A program made the translations under genes and the position numbers. Shown piece after piece: positions 47,051 through 49,213 of a stretch of 49,213 nucleotides of DNA. Within the stretch, counting starts at the first letter, position 1. Each line of letters opens with the position of its first letter. The notes under the pieces are model-generated. The model was not told the origin of the DNA and did not search any database. It saw only the letters and a program-made list of their open reading frames with translations. The DNA is from an uncultured Candidatus Melainabacteria bacterium. GTDB taxonomy: Bacteria > Cyanobacteriota > Vampirovibrionia > Gastranaerophilales > Gastranaerophilaceae. The stretch is taken from contig CALAFU010000170.1 of the NCBI GenBank assembly GCA_937891325.1, positions 1-49,213 of the forward strand, written 5' to 3'.

Positions 47051-47377
47051 ATGAAGTTAACTAATAAACAATTGAAAGCTTTTGCTGATAAGTTGTCCAG
47101 ACATTTATCCAAATGTAAAGAGAATTGGATATCTGAAAATGCGTTTATTGAGTATATAAAAGAAGATAACTTCATTGATGTTGTTAATGGTAATTATCGA
47201 TTGATGACAACGTGTCGTGTACAATATCTTCCAGAAATAGAATATTGTATTTTAGGCATTGATGATTTTGATGTGTTGTATAAATATAGAAACAAGCTTA
47301 ATCAGCTAGATGTCTATATTGCCGATGAAACGATTAAAGTTAGATCAATTGGTCAGATAACATTAAACGAACTGTAG
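47051..47377 (+). CDS. tag-family protein, 108 aa
   Basis: Intact relative of the split gene at 43053. Helix LTNKQLKAFADKLSRHLSK, strand YRLMTTCRVQYLPE, IDDFDVLYKYRNKLNQLDV, tag RSIGQITLNEL. An in-frame GTG at 47042 is an alternative start. A -10/-35 pair lies 34 bases upstream. Confidence 0.74.
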   Translation: MKLTNKQLKAFADKLSRHLSKCKENWISENAFIEYIKEDNFIDVVNGNYRLMTTCRVQYLPEIEYCILGIDDFDVLYKYRNKLNQLDVYIADETIKVRSIGQITLNEL

Positions 47378-47402
47378 AATGTTGTTTAGGACAGGTTTAG
47401 CA

Positions 47403-47870
47403 ATGACCAATAAAATAGGCTTTAAAAGGATAAAAGGTTTTAAAAAGAAAAAGCGACGTAATTGTAAGTCTCTTAAAAAGATGTCTGAACAACATGCTAA
47501 TTCACTAGGTTGGATGCATTCAACAATCTTTTTAGGTAACCGTTACGATAGAAGACGGTTGTCATTTCTAATATCATTGTTATTCGATTGTATTCAAGGA
47601 AAGTCTGTTTTATACGATTCGAGTAGTTCGCAAATCTTAACACCTGAAAAGATCACAAACGTTTCATATAACGCAATCGAGAAACAATATTATTTTCAAA
47701 TTCAATGTGTTGGTTATCATTATGTCCTTTTGATTATTTCACAAAAGTTGTGGCATGAATTGACTCATTTAAAAAACAAATATAGTGATTTAAAATATGA
47801 AACTGATGATATAGGTAACGAACATTTAGAAAAGCGTCAAATTGGGGAAGCGTGTTTAGGTAACATATAA
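47403..47870 (+). CDS. tag-family protein with NRYDRRR motif, 155 aa
   Basis: ATG at 47403 follows TTTAGGACAGG; ATG 47379 has no site. Very basic leader (FKRIKGFKKKKRRNCKSLKK) then STIFLGNRYDRRRLSFLIS, LLIISQKLWHELTHLKNKY and RQIGEACLGNI. Sister of 46532 (both have the FLGNRY and LTHLKNK/IHLKNK stretches). Confidence 0.76.
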   Translation: MTNKIGFKRIKGFKKKKRRNCKSLKKMSEQHANSLGWMHSTIFLGNRYDRRRLSFLISLLFDCIQGKSVLYDSSSSQILTPEKITNVSYNAIEKQYYFQIQCVGYHYVLLIISQKLWHELTHLKNKYSDLKYETDDIGNEHLEKRQIGEACLGNI

Positions 47871-47953
47871 ATAAATTTTTATATAAAATCATATAAATAT
47901 TCCTTGTATCTTTATTAAAAAGATGATGTCTAAATCTATAGGGTATTACTATC

Positions 47954-48350
47954 ATGAGAGAGATATTTAAAAAGGTTGTTGAGAAAAATAGGTTTTGTAA
48001 AAAGATTTTTATTAAATCGTTATGACAGGCGTCGGTGTAATAAAATTAGAAAAGCGTTTGTAGGAAGAAAAACTGAAGCGTACAATGTAGGTAATGAACA
48101 ATATGAAAATTTAACAATTGACGATGTGTATTTGCTTTACTATAACAGAAACCTTAATCAATACAGTTTTGTTTTTACATTCTCAAACGGTCACAGCACA
48201 ACAGTCTTTTTGGATGGAACATTATATGATAACTTGAAACATGTTGATAGCAAACAGTTAGGAACGGTGGTTGTTCTTTTACATTCAGATCGTTTCGAAC
48301 AGTACATTGTTTTAAATGATGTCGGAAACACCTGTTTAAAAGAGATTTAA
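47954..48350 (+). pseudogene. tag-family gene with NRYDRRR motif, probable frameshift near its start
   Basis: ATG 47954 reads REIFKKVVEKNRF and stops at about 48025. The family frame (FVKRFLLNRYDRRRCNKIRK, TVFLDGTLYDNLKHVDSK, NDVGNTCLKEI) has only TTG starts at 47973/47976. Losing one A from AAAAA at 47969-47973 would give MREIFKRLLRKIGFVKRFL in one frame. It is the third array gene with the same type of defect. TTG initiation is the alternative. Confidence 0.62.
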
Positions 48351-48440
48351 ATTTTGATATCTTTTAAAGTTAAATATTTTATACATAGGGTGTTGTAAGG
48401 TATGATATATTTTGCTTAACAATCAGAAAGATGTTTTGAG

Positions 48441-48794
48441 ATGATTGAAGATGGTATTAATGGTATTATAAAGAAAGTGTCCGATTGGTTTGTAGGTCGA
48501 ACGGTTAATATACCTGATTGCAACAAAACTTTAACGATTCATGTGAATGAGTTTATTCCTTCAGATACATTCCTTCAGTTTGATGGTCTTTATTTACATT
48601 TTTATGGTAAAGATATAAACAATAATGAAGAGAAAATTCGTTTAATTTTGTTTGTTGATATAGATCTTTTTGATGCTGTAGGATCAACAAACAGTAAATT
48701 CTTTAGGTGTTCAAAGAGATTTGTTGCTTTTTTAGGCTATAGACTTTTCTTTGAGCTCGCTGATTTAAATGAAGAGTGTCTTGAAAGTATTTGA
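48441..48794 (+). CDS. tag-family protein with variant tag, 117 aa
   Basis: Helix IKKVSDWFVGRTVNI, strands TLTIHVNEFI and LYLHFYG, RLILFVDIDLFDAVG, strand RLFFEL and the end ADLNEECLESI. Asn replaces Gly at -8, the only member to do so, while Leu -4 and Ile -1 stay. Leader CAGAAAGATGTTTTGAG is weak. Confidence 0.72.
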   Translation: MIEDGINGIIKKVSDWFVGRTVNIPDCNKTLTIHVNEFIPSDTFLQFDGLYLHFYGKDINNNEEKIRLILFVDIDLFDAVGSTNSKFFRCSKRFVAFLGYRLFFELADLNEECLESI

Positions 48795-48806
48795 AAAGGT
48801 TATTCT

Positions 48807-49172
48807 ATGCAGTTTAAACATACTAATAAGGACATTATTGATAAATGTGAAGCTATCCTTTTAAAGGTTGTAAACATTAATGATATTCATTATAGTAATG
48901 ACATGTTTTCAGCCGGGAGAATTTCAACGATATCTGATCCACCGTATAGAAAAAAAGAAAAAGGTATATATTTGTTTGTAAATGCAACAAGACATTCAAC
49001 AAATAAAAAAGATTCAGTGTTGTGTATTTACGTTTGTAACGAGTTATTAGAACTAGACAAACAAGAAATAATCAATAAACAATTTAAAATTGAGAATATA
49101 AAGAGTAACTTGTTAAATTATTTGAATGTTTTCGAAATTGATATTGGTGAATCTGTTTTGGAATCTTTTTAA
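48807..49172 (+). CDS. tag-family protein, 121 aa
   Basis: Helix NKDIIDKCEAILLKVVNI, strand pair, VLCIYVCNELLELDKQEII, strand NYLNVFEI and DIGESVLESF with Phe last. Leader GAAAAGGTTATTCT. Last complete gene; the array continues past the window edge. Confidence 0.74.
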   Translation: MQFKHTNKDIIDKCEAILLKVVNINDIHYSNDMFSAGRISTISDPPYRKKEKGIYLFVNATRHSTNKKDSVLCIYVCNELLELDKQEIINKQFKIENIKSNLLNYLNVFEIDIGESVLESF

Positions 49173-49186
49173 TGTGTGGAAGTGTA

Positions 49187-49213
49187 ATGAAAGAAGTAGC
49201 AGACCCTTTTATT
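49187..49213 (+). CDS. start of a gene cut by the window edge
   Basis: ATG after TGGAAGTGTA, nine codons visible (MKEVADPFI). Spacing matches the array, so it is probably another small gene, but nothing more can be said. Confidence 0.4.

Noticed and set aside
1..49213. Stop-codon reassignment as in some gut phages
   Set aside because: TAA, TAG and TGA all end genes at positions that agree with the C-terminal tag and with neighbouring starts, so the standard code fits.

Overview
The window looks like an accessory and early-gene region of a large, AT-rich tailed-phage genome. It has dense, short, mostly plus-strand genes with frequent ATGA overlaps, strong AGGAG-type ribosome binding sites and no tRNA, rRNA or virion structural gene that I can recognise. 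Phage-typical recognisable genes are an rIIA-like/rIIB-like pair, a MoxR AAA+ ATPase with its VWA/metallopeptidase partner, an EcoRI-type adenine methyltransferase next to a DUF262-HNH protein, and a DUF6291-like gene. Promoters of the TTGACA / TATAGT or TAATAT type suggest transcription by a host sigma-70 polymerase. Signal peptides and lipoboxes suggest a Gram-negative host (inference). The standard genetic code fits throughout.

Layout. 1-3663: small AT-rich genes, mostly of unknown function. 3664-6208: 2.5 kb without genes, holding a terminator, a decayed IS1595-type transposase relic (about 4361-4830), short tandem repeats, and about 1 kb of dense RNA-like secondary structure (5188-6190). 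That structure includes a pseudoknot closed by a 12-bp helix and two copies of an 18-nt element at predicted transcription starts. 6209-24708: a long run of plus-strand genes with MoxR-VWA, the methyltransferase, DUF262-HNH and rIIA. 24786-33759: rIIB-like gene, a catalytically dead serine-resolvase relative, and many small genes. 34022-38521: a Lys/Glu-rich protein, a GC-rich hairpin cluster and an islet of secreted, lipoprotein and membrane genes. 38628-49213: a tandem array of about 25 small paralogs, two on the minus strand, plus an isolated minus-strand DUF6291-like gene.

The most unusual feature is protein-level. About 40 gene products end in the same short C-terminal pattern, Gly at position -8, Leu (rarely Met or Phe) at -4 and Ile, Leu, Val, Met or Phe at the last position; the typical form is DIGxxTLNxI. 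Most carriers are members of one expanded 80-165-residue family (beta-strand, a short acidic or basic 'KDLLD' helix, a beta-hairpin, then the tag). Some carriers look unrelated, including leucine-rich-like proteins and the rIIB-like protein. Codons in the tag vary synonymously, so selection appears to act on the peptide. I propose a C-terminal recognition signal (localisation, packaging, adaptor or protease) served by an unknown partner. Three array members look frameshifted at homopolymer runs, which suggests decay, phase variation, slippage or sequencing error.

Functions of most small genes are unknown; where no family is recognised the entry says so.
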